A stretch of DNA of 12,398 nucleotides from Negativicutes bacterium UBA1444. GTDB lineage: Bacteria > Bacillota > Negativicutes > UBA1444. The stretch lies in assembly GCA_002329525.1 (NCBI GenBank), contig DCTI01000207.1, positions 14,207 through 26,604 of the forward strand. Reading direction: 5' to 3'. The notes under the pieces were generated by a model. The model did no database searches, was not told the DNA's origin, and saw only the letters and a program-made list of their open reading frames with translations. Both the position numbers and the translations under genes were made by a program. Numbering within the stretch: position 1 is the first letter of the stretch; every line of letters starts with the position of its first letter. Shown one piece after another: positions 1 through 9,896 of this stretch.

Positions 1-714
1 TGGATCAAGCGGGTAATCGCCGAAATGGGCGGCAAGGACGCGATCATCGTTGACGACGAGGCGGACATCGAAGAAGCGGCTTCCGGCATCGTAACTTCGG
101 CGTTCGGCTTTCAGGGCCAAAAGTGCTCGGCCTGTTCGCGCGCCATTGTCGTAAAGAGCGTCTATGAGCAATTGGTCGCGAAAGTCGTAGAAAAGACGAA
201 AGCTCTGAAAGTGGGACCGGCCGCCGAATTCGGCGTAAACCTTGGTCCAGTCATCGATGACAGCGCCTATCAAAAAGTCTTTGACTACATCGCCATTGGC
301 AAACAGGAAGCCAAGCTGGCCGTGGGCGGCGGTAAAGCCGGCGACAAGGGCTGGTATATCGAACCGACCGTGTTCGTAGATGTGCCGCCGACCGCCCGTA
401 TCGCCAATGAAGAAATCTTTGGGCCGGTGGTGGCGATCATTCCGGTCGACAACTTTGCCGCAGCGTTGGCAGTCGCCAACAGTACCGAATATGGTCTGAC
501 CGGCGCGGTGTATTCACGCAACCGCGGCAAACTCGAACAGGCGCGGCGCGATTTTCACGTCGGCAATCTATATCTCAACCGGAAATGTACCGGCGCGCTG
601 GTCGGGATACAACCCTTCGGCGGCTTCAACATGTCCGGCACCGATTCAAAGGCCGGCGGCGCCGATTACCTGTTGTTATTCCTGCAGGCGAAGTCGGTGG
701 CCGAAAAACTGTAA
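1..714 (+). CDS. rocA: L-glutamate gamma-semialdehyde dehydrogenase (1-pyrroline-5-carboxylate dehydrogenase), C-terminal part, 5' truncated by window edge
   Basis: The reading frame is open from base 1, so the gene starts upstream; about 237 codons are present, including the end. It is an NAD(P)-dependent aldehyde dehydrogenase. The product should oxidise glutamate semialdehyde to glutamate, the last step of proline and arginine/ornithine breakdown in the cytoplasm. Visible motifs are EMGGKD, with the general-base Glu at bases 22-24, and GQKCSACS, with the catalytic Cys at bases 124-126. EEIFGPV follows, and the end is [19 protein letters not shown], which is typical of the RocA/PutA-type P5C dehydrogenases rather than of general aldehyde dehydrogenases. 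The stop is followed by a strong terminator, so this is the last gene of its transcript. The family is secure; the choice between RocA and another close aldehyde dehydrogenase rests on remembered motif similarity. Confidence 0.85.
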   Translation, partial: WIKRVIAEMGGKDAIIVDDEADIEEAASGIVTSAFGFQGQKCSACSRAIVVKSVYEQLVAKVVEKTKALKVGPAAEFGVNLGPVIDDSAYQKVFDYIAIGKQEAKLAVGGGKAGDKGWYIEPTVFVDVPPTARIANEEIFGPVVAIIPVDNFAAALAVANSTEYGLTGAVYSRNRGKLEQARRDFHVGNLYLNRKCTGALVGIQPFGGFNMSGTDSKAGGADYLLLFLQAKSVAEKL

Positions 715-735
715 CGAGCAATTTATTGGAGTTTG

Positions 736-764
736 AGAGCCCCTGCGGGGGCTCTATTTTTGTT
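736..764 (+). terminator. Rho-independent terminator after rocA
   Basis: An 8-bp perfect stem (736-743 AGAGCCCC with 748-755 GGGGCTCT) has a 4-base loop and is followed by ATTTTTGTT. It lies 21 bases after the rocA stop. The T-run runs directly into the -35 box of the next promoter. Confidence 0.9.
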
Positions 765-791
765 GACCAATTCCGTCGGGGCGCATACAAT
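763..791 (+). promoter_or_regulatory. Sigma-A-type promoter for the QueG-like gene
   Basis: TTGACC (763-768) and TACAAT (786-791) are separated by 17 bases, each one mismatch from consensus. Transcription should begin near 798, giving a leader of about 34 bases before the GTG at 832. Confidence 0.75.
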
Positions 792-816
792 GAAAGCGAC
801 GAGGACAATATAAAGC

Positions 817-822
817 AAGGAA
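817..822 (+). promoter_or_regulatory. Ribosome binding site that selects GTG 832
   Basis: AAGGAA at 817-822 ends directly before an in-frame GTG at 823, too close for initiation there. It lies 9 bases before the GTG at 832, a normal distance. The start is therefore set at 832. Confidence 0.65.
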
Positions 823-831
823 GTGCTGACT

Positions 832-1596
832 GTGCTGAACTCACTTGAGCAATTTATGGCGGAATTTACCCGAACCAGTCCTTTAAACAAAGTGGCCGAA
901 CTATCGGATTTACAGATTTTCGATGTTCCGATTGTGGGCGTGGCCTCAGCGGATGATTCGCTGTTTGAACAGCTGAAACAACCGACAGCAGTGGGAGATC
1001 ATCATCTGCTGCCGCAAGAATGGCTGCCGGGCAGTACATCGGTCATCTCTTATTTTCTGCCGTTCACCCCAGCCGTCCGGCACTCGAATCGTCAGGCGGG
1101 ACTGCCGTCGACAGAATGGCTGTACGGCCGGATTGAGGGACAGACTTTCAATAATGCCCTGGCTCAGGCTATTGCCGACTGGCTGCGGAATCAAGGGTAC
1201 CAGGCTTTGGTTCCTGCCCTGGATCGCCGATTTACCATCATAAATCGACGCAGCAACTGGTCCGAACGCCATGTGGCCTTTATCGCCGGTCTGGGAACTT
1301 TGAGCCTTAATCGGTCGCTAATCACTGAACGGGGATCGGCTGGCCGGCTCGGCAGCGTGGTGACCGATTTGCCGCTCAAGCCGACACCGCGATACTACAA
1401 GGAGATTGAGGAGAATTGCACGCACTGCGGGGCTTGCATCCATCGTTGTCCACCGCAGGCCATCGACGAGACCGGGAAAAATCACGCCATCTGTTCCAAT
1501 TATCTGGACGGGGTCCTGAAACAATTTTCACCGAGATATGGCTGCGGCAAATGTCAGACGGCGGTCCCCTGCGAGGATCGAATTCCCGGACGTTAG
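832..1596 (+). CDS. Short QueG-like double [4Fe-4S] cluster protein, function unassigned
   Basis: The product has 254 residues from GTG 832. It resembles the central and C-terminal parts of epoxyqueuosine reductase (QueG). The segment ERHVAFIAGLGTLSLNRSLI (about residues 144-163) matches the QueG ERAW..AGLGW.GKNTLLI region. The C-terminal ferredoxin-like part has C196-x2-C199-x2-C202-x3-C206-P, then C221, C238-x2-C241 and C247. That is enough ligands for two [4Fe-4S] clusters. Differences from true QueG matter: the protein is much shorter than the roughly 380 residues of E. coli QueG, the C-terminal extension is missing, the last ligand spacing is CxxCx5C instead of CxxCx3C, and I do not find the VD(S/T)RP-type segment that carries the catalytic Asp. 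A redox role, possibly with a corrinoid or another partner, is inference; queuosine synthesis is not supported. It appears to be transcribed alone. Confidence 0.7.
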   Translation: MLNSLEQFMAEFTRTSPLNKVAELSDLQIFDVPIVGVASADDSLFEQLKQPTAVGDHHLLPQEWLPGSTSVISYFLPFTPAVRHSNRQAGLPSTEWLYGRIEGQTFNNALAQAIADWLRNQGYQALVPALDRRFTIINRRSNWSERHVAFIAGLGTLSLNRSLITERGSAGRLGSVVTDLPLKPTPRYYKEIEENCTHCGACIHRCPPQAIDETGKNHAICSNYLDGVLKQFSPRYGCGKCQTAVPCEDRIPGR

Positions 1597-1609
1597 TAGT
1601 AACCGGGAA
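1583..1609 (+). other. Inverted repeat across the end of the QueG-like gene, possible weak terminator
   Basis: TTCCCGG (1583-1589) and CCGGGAA (1603-1609) form a perfect 7-bp stem with a 13-base loop that contains the stop codon. No clear T-run follows, so termination here would be inefficient or factor-dependent. Confidence 0.3.
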
Positions 1610-1630
1610 ACGACATATTTGGTGATTTAT

Positions 1631-1659
1631 TTGACGGTTTTGCATGCTTTCGGTATAAT
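1631..1659 (+). promoter_or_regulatory. Sigma-A-type promoter of the ileS T-box transcript
   Basis: TTGACG (1631-1636) and a consensus TATAAT (1654-1659) are spaced by 17 bases. The start of transcription is expected near 1666, just upstream of the T-box stem I. Confidence 0.85.
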
Positions 1660-1665
1660 ATATCG

Positions 1666-1924
1666 GTAAAGTTTTATTATTGGATACAGGCCATGACGGA
1701 GACGAGTAGCCACATGTTACGGTTGCAGCGAACCGGGGAGAGTGGAAGCCCGGTGAACCGGATTGTGGGGAAGATCACTCCGAAGCCGCGGACCGAACTA
1801 GCAGTAGGCTCCGCCGCCTGACGCCCGTTAGCGCGTTTCAAGTGGCCTGCAACGGGTCATTAGGGTGGTACCACGGGAATAAGTCCTCTCGTCCCTTGCC
1901 GGGATGCTGAGGGCTTTACTTTTT
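1666..1924 (+). promoter_or_regulatory. Isoleucine T-box riboswitch (tRNA-Ile-sensing leader of ileS)
   Basis: The leader fills the gap between the QueG-like gene and ileS. Stem I can be drawn from CGGAG 1697-1701 with CTCCG 1778-1782, CCACA 1710-1714 with TGTGG 1764-1768, CGGTT 1720-1724 with AACCG 1756-1760, and CCGGG 1733-1737 with CCCGG 1749-1753. The specifier loop has AGTA on the 5' side (1705-1708). On the 3' side it has GAAG-ATC-A, making AUC (1774-1776) the isoleucine specifier codon. Stem III is CCCGTT 1824-1829 with AACGGG 1851-1856. The antiterminator pairs AGGG 1862-1865 with CCCT 1893-1896, and ACGGGA 1873-1878 with TCTCGT 1887-1892. This leaves the canonical 7-base bulge TGGTACC (1866-1872). 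The TGGT fits a tRNA ending in ACCA, as expected for tRNA-Ile. Uncharged tRNA-Ile should favour read-through into ileS. Pairings were drawn by eye. Confidence 0.95.
1881..1924 (+). terminator. T-box-controlled intrinsic terminator (attenuator) of ileS
   Basis: AAGTCCTC (1881-1888) pairs with GAGGGCTT (1909-1916) and GTCCC (1891-1895) with GGGAT (1901-1905), with an internal loop between the helices and loop TTGCC. A run TTTACTTTTT ends at 1924. Bases 1887-1895 are also used by the antiterminator, so the two folds exclude each other. Confidence 0.9.
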
Positions 1925-1930
1925 GGAGGT
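1925..1930 (+). promoter_or_regulatory. ileS: Ribosome binding site that selects the ileS start GTG 1937
   Basis: GGAGGT lies 6 bases before GTG 1937 and directly after the attenuator T-run. The upstream in-frame ATG at 1904 is inside the terminator hairpin and has no such site. Confidence 0.9.
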
Positions 1931-1936
1931 GTAATT

Positions 1937-4732
1937 GTGGATTATTCAAAAACACTCAACCTACCGCAGACGGAGTTTCCGATGCGGGCGAATTTGCCGG
2001 AACGGGAGCCGCAAATGCTCAAATACTGGCAGGACGAACAGATTTACGAAAAGAAACAGGCGGCTGCCGCCGGCCGGCCCAAGTTCGTGCTGCACGACGG
2101 GCCGCCGTATGCCAACGGCAATATCCACATCGGCACAGCGCTCAATAAGATTCTGAAAGATATCATCATCAAATATAAATCGCTTCAGGGTTACGATTCT
2201 CCCTATGTGCCCGGCTGGGATACGCATGGACTGCCAATCGAGCACGCCGCCATCAAAATTCTGGGGCTGAACCGGCACGAACTGGATCCGCTGGACTTGC
2301 GCGGGGAATGTCGGCAATATGCGCTGAAATGTCTGGACATGCAACGGGAGGATTTCAAGCGTCTCGGCGTGGCCGGCGACTGGGACCATCCCTACATCAC
2401 TCTGAACGCGCCGTATGAAGGCAAACAGATCGAAGTGTTCGGCGAGATGGCCAAACAGGGCTTCATCTATAAGGGCCTGAAATCGGTTTATTGGTGCCCG
2501 AGCTGTGAAACCGCGCTGGCGGAAGCGGAAATCGAGTACGCGGAGAAAAAATCCAATACTATCTATGTCAAATTTCCGTTGGTGGATGACAAAGGCTTTT
2601 TGCCTGCTGGTGTCGATCGCAGCAAAACCTTTGGCGTGATCTGGACCACGACGCCCTGGACGATTCCCGCCAACGTGGCAATTGCTGTTCACCCGGAATT
2701 CGAATACGCCTGGGTCGCCAACGGGGATGAGGTTTATCTGATGGCCACCGGCATGTTGGATAGCGTAAAGCAGGCCACAGGGGTCGCAGAATTCAAGATT
2801 TTGAGTACATTCAAGGGAACGGACGCCGACGGCATGAAGTTCCGTCACCCGTTGCTGGATCGCCTGTCGCCAGTGGTGCTGGCCGACTACGTGACGCTGG
2901 AAGCCGGCACCGGCTGCGTGCACACCGCGCCCGGACACGGCCAGGAAGACTTTGAAACCGGTATGAAATATGGCCTGCCGGTCATCAATCCGGTCGACCA
3001 CGCCGGCAAGTTCACGGCGGAAGGCGGCAAATACGAAGGAATGTTCGTTTATGACGCCAATGTGCCGATCATCAAGGATCTGGCGGCTGCCGGCGCCTTG
3101 CTGGGCAAAGGAACGATTCGGCATCAATACGCCCACTGCTGGCGTTGCAAGAATCCAATCATTTATCGGGCCACCGAGCAATGGTTCGCTTCGATTGACG
3201 GTTTCCGGGCGGCTGCCCTGAAAGCGATCGAGGACGTGGACTGGATCCCGGCCTGGGGCGAAGAACGCATCCACAACATGATCGCCGACCGCAAGGATTG
3301 GTGCATTTCGCGCCAACGCGTCTGGGGCGTGCCGATTCCGATTTTCTACTGCGAACAATGCGGTGAGCATATCATCAACGATGCGACCGTGAAGGCGGTC
3401 AGTGAATTGTTTACCCGGGAAGGCTCCGACGCCTGGTGGTCGCATAGCGCCAAGGAGATTCTGCCGGACGGCTTTGTCTGTCCGCATTGCGGTCATGACA
3501 CGTTCCGCAAGGAAACCGACACGATGGACGTTTGGTTCGACAGCGGCTCCAGCCATGCCGCGGTTCTGACTCAGCGTCCGGAACTCCACTGGCCGGCTGA
3601 AATGTATCTGGAAGGCAGCGATCAGCATCGCGGCTGGTTCCATTCCTCGCTGCTGACATCGGTCGCGACCCGGGGCACGGCGCCGTATCGTTCTGTGCTG
3701 ACCCATGGTTTCGTCGTCGACGGCGAAGGCCGCAAGATGTCCAAATCCGTCGGCAATACGATCTACCCGCAGGAAGTCATCAAACAGTATGGCGCCGATG
3801 TGCTGCGGCTATGGGTGGCCTCCGCCGACTATCAGGCTGACATCCGCATCTCCAATGAGATCCTGAAGCAATTGTCGGAAGTGTACCGCAAGATCCGCAA
3901 TACTTTCCGGTATATGCTGGGGAATTTGTACGATTTCGATCCGAACTGCGACGGCGTTGGCTATGAAAGTCTGCAGGAGATCGACCGGTGGGCGCTGCTG
4001 CGATTGGAGCAGGTGCGGGAGAAAGTAACGAAAGCCTATGACGAATATCAGTTCCACTCGCTGTATCACACCGTGCATAATTTCTGTACCGTGGATCTGA
4101 GCGCGATTTACTTCGATATTCTGAAAGACCGGTTGTACGCGTCGGTTCCGAATTCAACGGAGCGGCGGGCGGCGCAGACGGTTCTGTATGAGCTGCTGCA
4201 ATCGTTGGTGGTGCTGGTCGCGCCGGTGTTGACGTTCTCCTCGGAAGAGGTCTGGCAGTACATGAAAAAACGCGATGGAATGCCGGAAAGCGTGCAACTG
4301 GCCCCCTGGCCGGCCGCCCATCCCGAATATGTCCAGGCCGATTTGGCTGCCAAATGGTCCGAGCTTTTGGAACTGCGCGGCGAAGTCACCAAGGCGCTGG
4401 AAATCGCTCGCCGAAACAAGGAAATCGGCAACTCGCTTGATGCCGCGGTTACCGTTTATGCGGAGGGGAGCGCCCTGGAACTGTTGCAGGCCATCCAATC
4501 CGACCTGCCTACTTATTTCATCGTGTCGTCGGCAGAACTCGTCGCCGGTGTTGACCAGGCGCCGACCGGCGCCTTCCGTTCGGAGGAAGTGCCGTTGGCG
4601 GTTGCGGTTTTGGCATCGCCCAGAGCCAAGTGCGATCGCTGCTGGATTCATGCCGACCTGGTCACCGACCAGGCGGGAGAGGGCGGACTTTGTAAGCGCT
4701 GCGCCGATGTGATGGCGAAGTCTGGCATTTAA
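1937..4732 (+). CDS. ileS: Isoleucyl-tRNA synthetase
   Basis: This is a class I aminoacyl-tRNA synthetase that charges tRNA-Ile with isoleucine in the cytoplasm and edits misactivated valine. From GTG 1937 the product has 931 residues, the normal length for bacterial IleRS, and begins [20 protein letters not shown], a typical IleRS start. The HIGH-type motif is NIHIG at residues 62-66 and KMSKS is at 600-604. The inserted CP1 editing domain lies roughly at 190-390 and contains TTPWTIPAN and [12 protein letters not shown]-terminal zinc-binding module has C899-x2-C902 and C919-x2-C922, as in the common bacterial type. A longer frame reaches back to ATG 1904 but would begin inside the attenuator. 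Expression should respond to uncharged tRNA-Ile through the T-box leader. lspA follows after 48 bases. Confidence 0.98.
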   Translation: MDYSKTLNLPQTEFPMRANLPEREPQMLKYWQDEQIYEKKQAAAAGRPKFVLHDGPPYANGNIHIGTALNKILKDIIIKYKSLQGYDSPYVPGWDTHGLPIEHAAIKILGLNRHELDPLDLRGECRQYALKCLDMQREDFKRLGVAGDWDHPYITLNAPYEGKQIEVFGEMAKQGFIYKGLKSVYWCPSCETALAEAEIEYAEKKSNTIYVKFPLVDDKGFLPAGVDRSKTFGVIWTTTPWTIPANVAIAVHPEFEYAWVANGDEVYLMATGMLDSVKQATGVAEFKILSTFKGTDADGMKFRHPLLDRLSPVVLADYVTLEAGTGCVHTAPGHGQEDFETGMKYGLPVINPVDHAGKFTAEGGKYEGMFVYDANVPIIKDLAAAGALLGKGTIRHQYAHCWRCKNPIIYRATEQWFASIDGFRAAALKAIEDVDWIPAWGEERIHNMIADRKDWCISRQRVWGVPIPIFYCEQCGEHIINDATVKAVSELFTREGSDAWWSHSAKEILPDGFVCPHCGHDTFRKETDTMDVWFDSGSSHAAVLTQRPELHWPAEMYLEGSDQHRGWFHSSLLTSVATRGTAPYRSVLTHGFVVDGEGRKMSKSVGNTIYPQEVIKQYGADVLRLWVASADYQADIRISNEILKQLSEVYRKIRNTFRYMLGNLYDFDPNCDGVGYESLQEIDRWALLRLEQVREKVTKAYDEYQFHSLYHTVHNFCTVDLSAIYFDILKDRLYASVPNSTERRAAQTVLYELLQSLVVLVAPVLTFSSEEVWQYMKKRDGMPESVQLAPWPAAHPEYVQADLAAKWSELLELRGEVTKALEIARRNKEIGNSLDAAVTVYAEGSALELLQAIQSDLPTYFIVSSAELVAGVDQAPTGAFRSEEVPLAVAVLASPRAKCDRCWIHADLVTDQAGEGGLCKRCADVMAKSGI

Positions 4733-4767
4733 GCCGGCAACGTGATATGGTTAAGGCAGCGGAACAG

Positions 4768-4774
4768 TAAGGAG
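4768..4774 (+). promoter_or_regulatory. lspA: Ribosome binding site that selects the lspA start GTG 4781
   Basis: TAAGGAG lies 6 bases before GTG 4781. The earlier in-frame GTG at 4742 lies only 9 bases after the ileS stop and has no good site, so the shorter product is preferred. Confidence 0.8.
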
Positions 4775-4780
4775 AGTATC

Positions 4781-5240
4781 GTGGCGCTTATTGGCTTGTC
4801 AACTGCAGTCGTATTGTTGGACCAGGCGACGAAATACTGGATTCAGTCGCGCATGGCCTACGGCGAGTCTGCGCCGGTCATCCCCAATATCTTTCACATC
4901 ACTTACATCCTGAATCCCGGGGCTGCTTTCGGGATTCTGGAGAATAAGATCTGGTTTTTTGTGCTGGTCGCCGTTTTATTGATTGGTGGCGTTGCCTATA
5001 TTTACCCGCGGCTGCCGGCAGACCGGCCGCTGCTGAAACTGGGAGCCGGCTTGTTGACCGGTGGCGCGGTCGGCAATCTGATCGACCGGATCCGACTGGG
5101 GCAGGTCGTTGATTTCTTTGATTTCCGGATCTGGCCGATTTTCAATGTGGCGGATATCTGCATTGTCTGCGGCGTCGCCTGTCTTGCGTATGTGCTGTTA
5201 TTCATGCCGGAACCGCCGGATTCCGGCGCAGAGGGAACGA

Positions 5241-5248
<8 letters not shown>
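4781..5248 (+). CDS. lspA: Lipoprotein signal peptidase (signal peptidase II)
   Basis: LspA is a membrane aspartyl protease that removes the signal peptide of diacylglyceryl-modified prolipoproteins. From GTG 4781 the product has 155 residues, normal for the family. Four hydrophobic segments are visible: about residues 3-20, 57-75, 84-101 and 124-142. Conserved blocks are DQATKYW (14-20), NPGAAFGIL (45-53), GNLIDR with catalytic Asp102, and FNVADI with catalytic Asp125. The spacing of the two Asp residues is a little shorter than in E. coli LspA. The gene sits 48 bases after ileS, the classic ileS-lspA pair. Its last 8 bases overlap the start of the pseudouridine synthase gene, which implies translational coupling. 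Confidence 0.97.
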
Positions 5249-8525
<3,277 letters not shown>

Positions 8526-8534
8526 AGCAGTATT

Positions 8535-8563
8535 AGTATACCACTGCCGATTTATTCCGTCAC
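8535..8563 (-). promoter_or_regulatory. Extended -10 promoter of rqcH, predicting a leaderless transcript
   Basis: On the minus strand, GTGACG (8563-8558) and TATACT (8540-8535) are spaced by 17 bases, and TGG directly before TATACT gives an extended -10. Only 9 bases separate the -10 box from the rqcH ATG (8525-8523), so initiation is expected 0-4 bases before the start codon. Confidence 0.65.
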
Positions 8564-8584
8564 GGCGAGATTTTGCAGCGACTG

Positions 8585-8613
8585 TTCAGGAGTGATCGGC
8601 GATTTGATATAAT
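8585..8613 (+). promoter_or_regulatory. Extended -10 promoter of the molybdenum hydroxylase operon
   Basis: A consensus TATAAT (8608-8613) is preceded by TGA, giving an extended -10. The best -35 at 17-base spacing is the poor TTCAGG (8585-8590), which may mean that an activator helps or that the extended -10 suffices. The rest of the divergent region 8526-8655 shows no clear operator. AAGGAGG at 8644-8650 is the ribosome binding site of the first gene. Confidence 0.65.
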
Positions 8614-8655
8614 GACACTGGAAAAGAAAGATTTACAGGCGATAAGGAGGACGAA

Positions 8656-9453
8656 ATGTTCACGATTGAACAATTGCTGCAACCGTCATCGCTGGACGAA
8701 GCCGCGGTCATGCTGTCGGAGAATCCGGATCTGGTCGTTCTGGGCGGCTGCGGATTTCTAAAGATGGGATCCCGTCGCATTGCCAAAGCAATGGACTTGT
8801 CCCGGTGCGGTCTGGAAGAAATTCGGGAAACTGAAACACAGATTGAACTAAATGCCATGACGACACTTTATGACATAGAAACGAATGCATCTTTACGGGA
8901 TTGTTTTGACGGGATTCTGCCCCGGGCGGTAGGCCATATTCTCGGCGTGCAGTTTCGCCGCTGCGCCACGATCGGCGCTTCCGTATATTCGAAATATGGT
9001 TTTTCCGACATTTTACCAGCCTTGTTGGTGCTGGACACCGAAGTAGAACTGCTGCGCGCCGGCCGGATGCCGCTTGCGGAGTTTCTGGACAAACCGGTGA
9101 CCCGTGATCTCCTAGTTCGGGTTATCATCCACAAGGATGATCGACGGGCATCCTATCGAGATCTGCGTAACGCCAGCGCCGATTTTCCGATCGTAAACGC
9201 CGCCGTTTCCCTGTATCGCGGCCAATGGGCGATTGTTGGCGGCGCCCGACCCGGCAAAGCAATGCTGGCTACAAAAACCGGCCAAGAGCTGTCGAACCTG
9301 CCGGTCGAACAAATGAACGCCACTGCGGTAGCGCAACAAGCCGCCGACGAACTTGTGTTCGGTTCCAACAATAAAGCTTCCGCCGACTACCGGCGGGCGA
9401 TGTTTGCCGTTCTGGCAAAACAGGCGCTGGAGGAGGTCCTGGCATGCAAATAA
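8656..9453 (+). CDS. Molybdenum hydroxylase (xanthine dehydrogenase family), FAD-binding subunit
   Basis: This is the medium subunit, which passes electrons from the iron-sulfur subunit to the acceptor through FAD. The product has 265 residues, slightly short for the XdhB/CoxM family (often 280-300). The N-terminal FAD domain has VVLGGCGFLKMGS (residues 27-39) at the place of the usual AGGTDL-type loop. It then has GVQFRRCATIGAS (97-109) and SDILPALLVLD (117-127), matching the (R)N.ATIGGN...SD..PALLAL pattern. The C-terminal CO-dehydrogenase-flavoprotein-like domain (about 165-262) has SYRDLRNASADFPIVNAAVS and VGGARP. ATG 8656 has a near-perfect Shine-Dalgarno sequence. The gene overlaps the next by 10 bases, so the two are translationally coupled. 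Membership is clear from these motifs and from the partner genes; the natural electron acceptor (NAD+, ferredoxin or other) is not visible. Confidence 0.88.
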   Translation: MFTIEQLLQPSSLDEAAVMLSENPDLVVLGGCGFLKMGSRRIAKAMDLSRCGLEEIRETETQIELNAMTTLYDIETNASLRDCFDGILPRAVGHILGVQFRRCATIGASVYSKYGFSDILPALLVLDTEVELLRAGRMPLAEFLDKPVTRDLLVRVIIHKDDRRASYRDLRNASADFPIVNAAVSLYRGQWAIVGGARPGKAMLATKTGQELSNLPVEQMNATAVAQQAADELVFGSNNKASADYRRAMFAVLAKQALEEVLACK

Positions 9454-9896
9454 CAGCCGTAATCAATGGGAAAACATCTGTTCTGGAAGTCGCGCCGGAT
9501 GAGATGCTGGCGGATGCGTTGCGGCGAATCGGCTTTTTGAGCATTCGCAAGGGCTGCGATACTTCCTGTTGCGGTCTGTGCACCGTCTGGGTGAATGGAA
9601 AACCGCTCCTGTCCTGTACAATGCCGGCGTTCCGGGCCGAAGGCAGAGAAATTACCACCATTGAAGGGGTTTCCGCCGAAGCGGAAAAATTCGCCCGGAT
9701 TTTGGCGGCGGAAGGGTCGGAACAATGCGGCTTCTGTAGCCCCGGCTTCATCATGACGGTGCTGGCGATGAAAAACGAGTTGCCGCAGCCGACCGAGGAG
9801 CAAATCAAACACTATCTGGCCGGCAATTTATGTCGTTGCACTGGCTACATGGGACAGATGCGGGCCGTCAAAACCTATCTGGAGGTGAACGGCTGA
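9444..9896 (+). CDS. Molybdenum hydroxylase (xanthine dehydrogenase family), 2x[2Fe-2S] subunit
   Basis: This small subunit carries two [2Fe-2S] clusters that link the molybdenum site to FAD. The product has 150 residues, normal for the family. The plant-type ferredoxin domain has C38-x4-C43-x2-C46 and C58. The C-terminal helical domain has C95-x2-C98 and C130-x-C132 within QCGFCSPGF and CRCTGY, the standard signature. An extra Cys42 sits next to C43, where many members have a small non-Cys residue. ATG 9444 lies inside the end of the FAD gene, with AGGAGGT at 9431-9437 upstream. The stop TGA (9894-9896) shares its A with the ATG of the large subunit. The order FAD-FeS-Mo is a common arrangement in the family. 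Confidence 0.95.
   Translation: MQITAVINGKTSVLEVAPDEMLADALRRIGFLSIRKGCDTSCCGLCTVWVNGKPLLSCTMPAFRAEGREITTIEGVSAEAEKFARILAAEGSEQCGFCSPGFIMTVLAMKNELPQPTEEQIKHYLAGNLCRCTGYMGQMRAVKTYLEVNG

Noticed and set aside
823..831. Upstream GTG start for the QueG-like gene
   Set aside because: It abuts the AAGGAA sequence, leaving no spacing; GTG 832 is better placed.
1961..3706. 581-codon open frame on the minus strand opposite ileS
   Set aside because: It lies fully within a certain ileS gene, its product shows no recognisable domain and is rich in Arg, His and Phe in the manner of an antisense frame in GC-rich DNA, and it has no ribosome binding site I could see.
4742..4780. Upstream GTG start for lspA
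   Set aside because: No suitable ribosome binding site, and it adds a charged N-terminal tail not needed by LspA; GTG 4781 has TAAGGAG.
9830..9895. Upstream extension of the large molybdenum subunit into the [2Fe-2S] gene
   Set aside because: The extension is an out-of-frame reading of the FeS gene; ATG 9896 has a good site and begins with the conserved VGKSVPKIDG segment.
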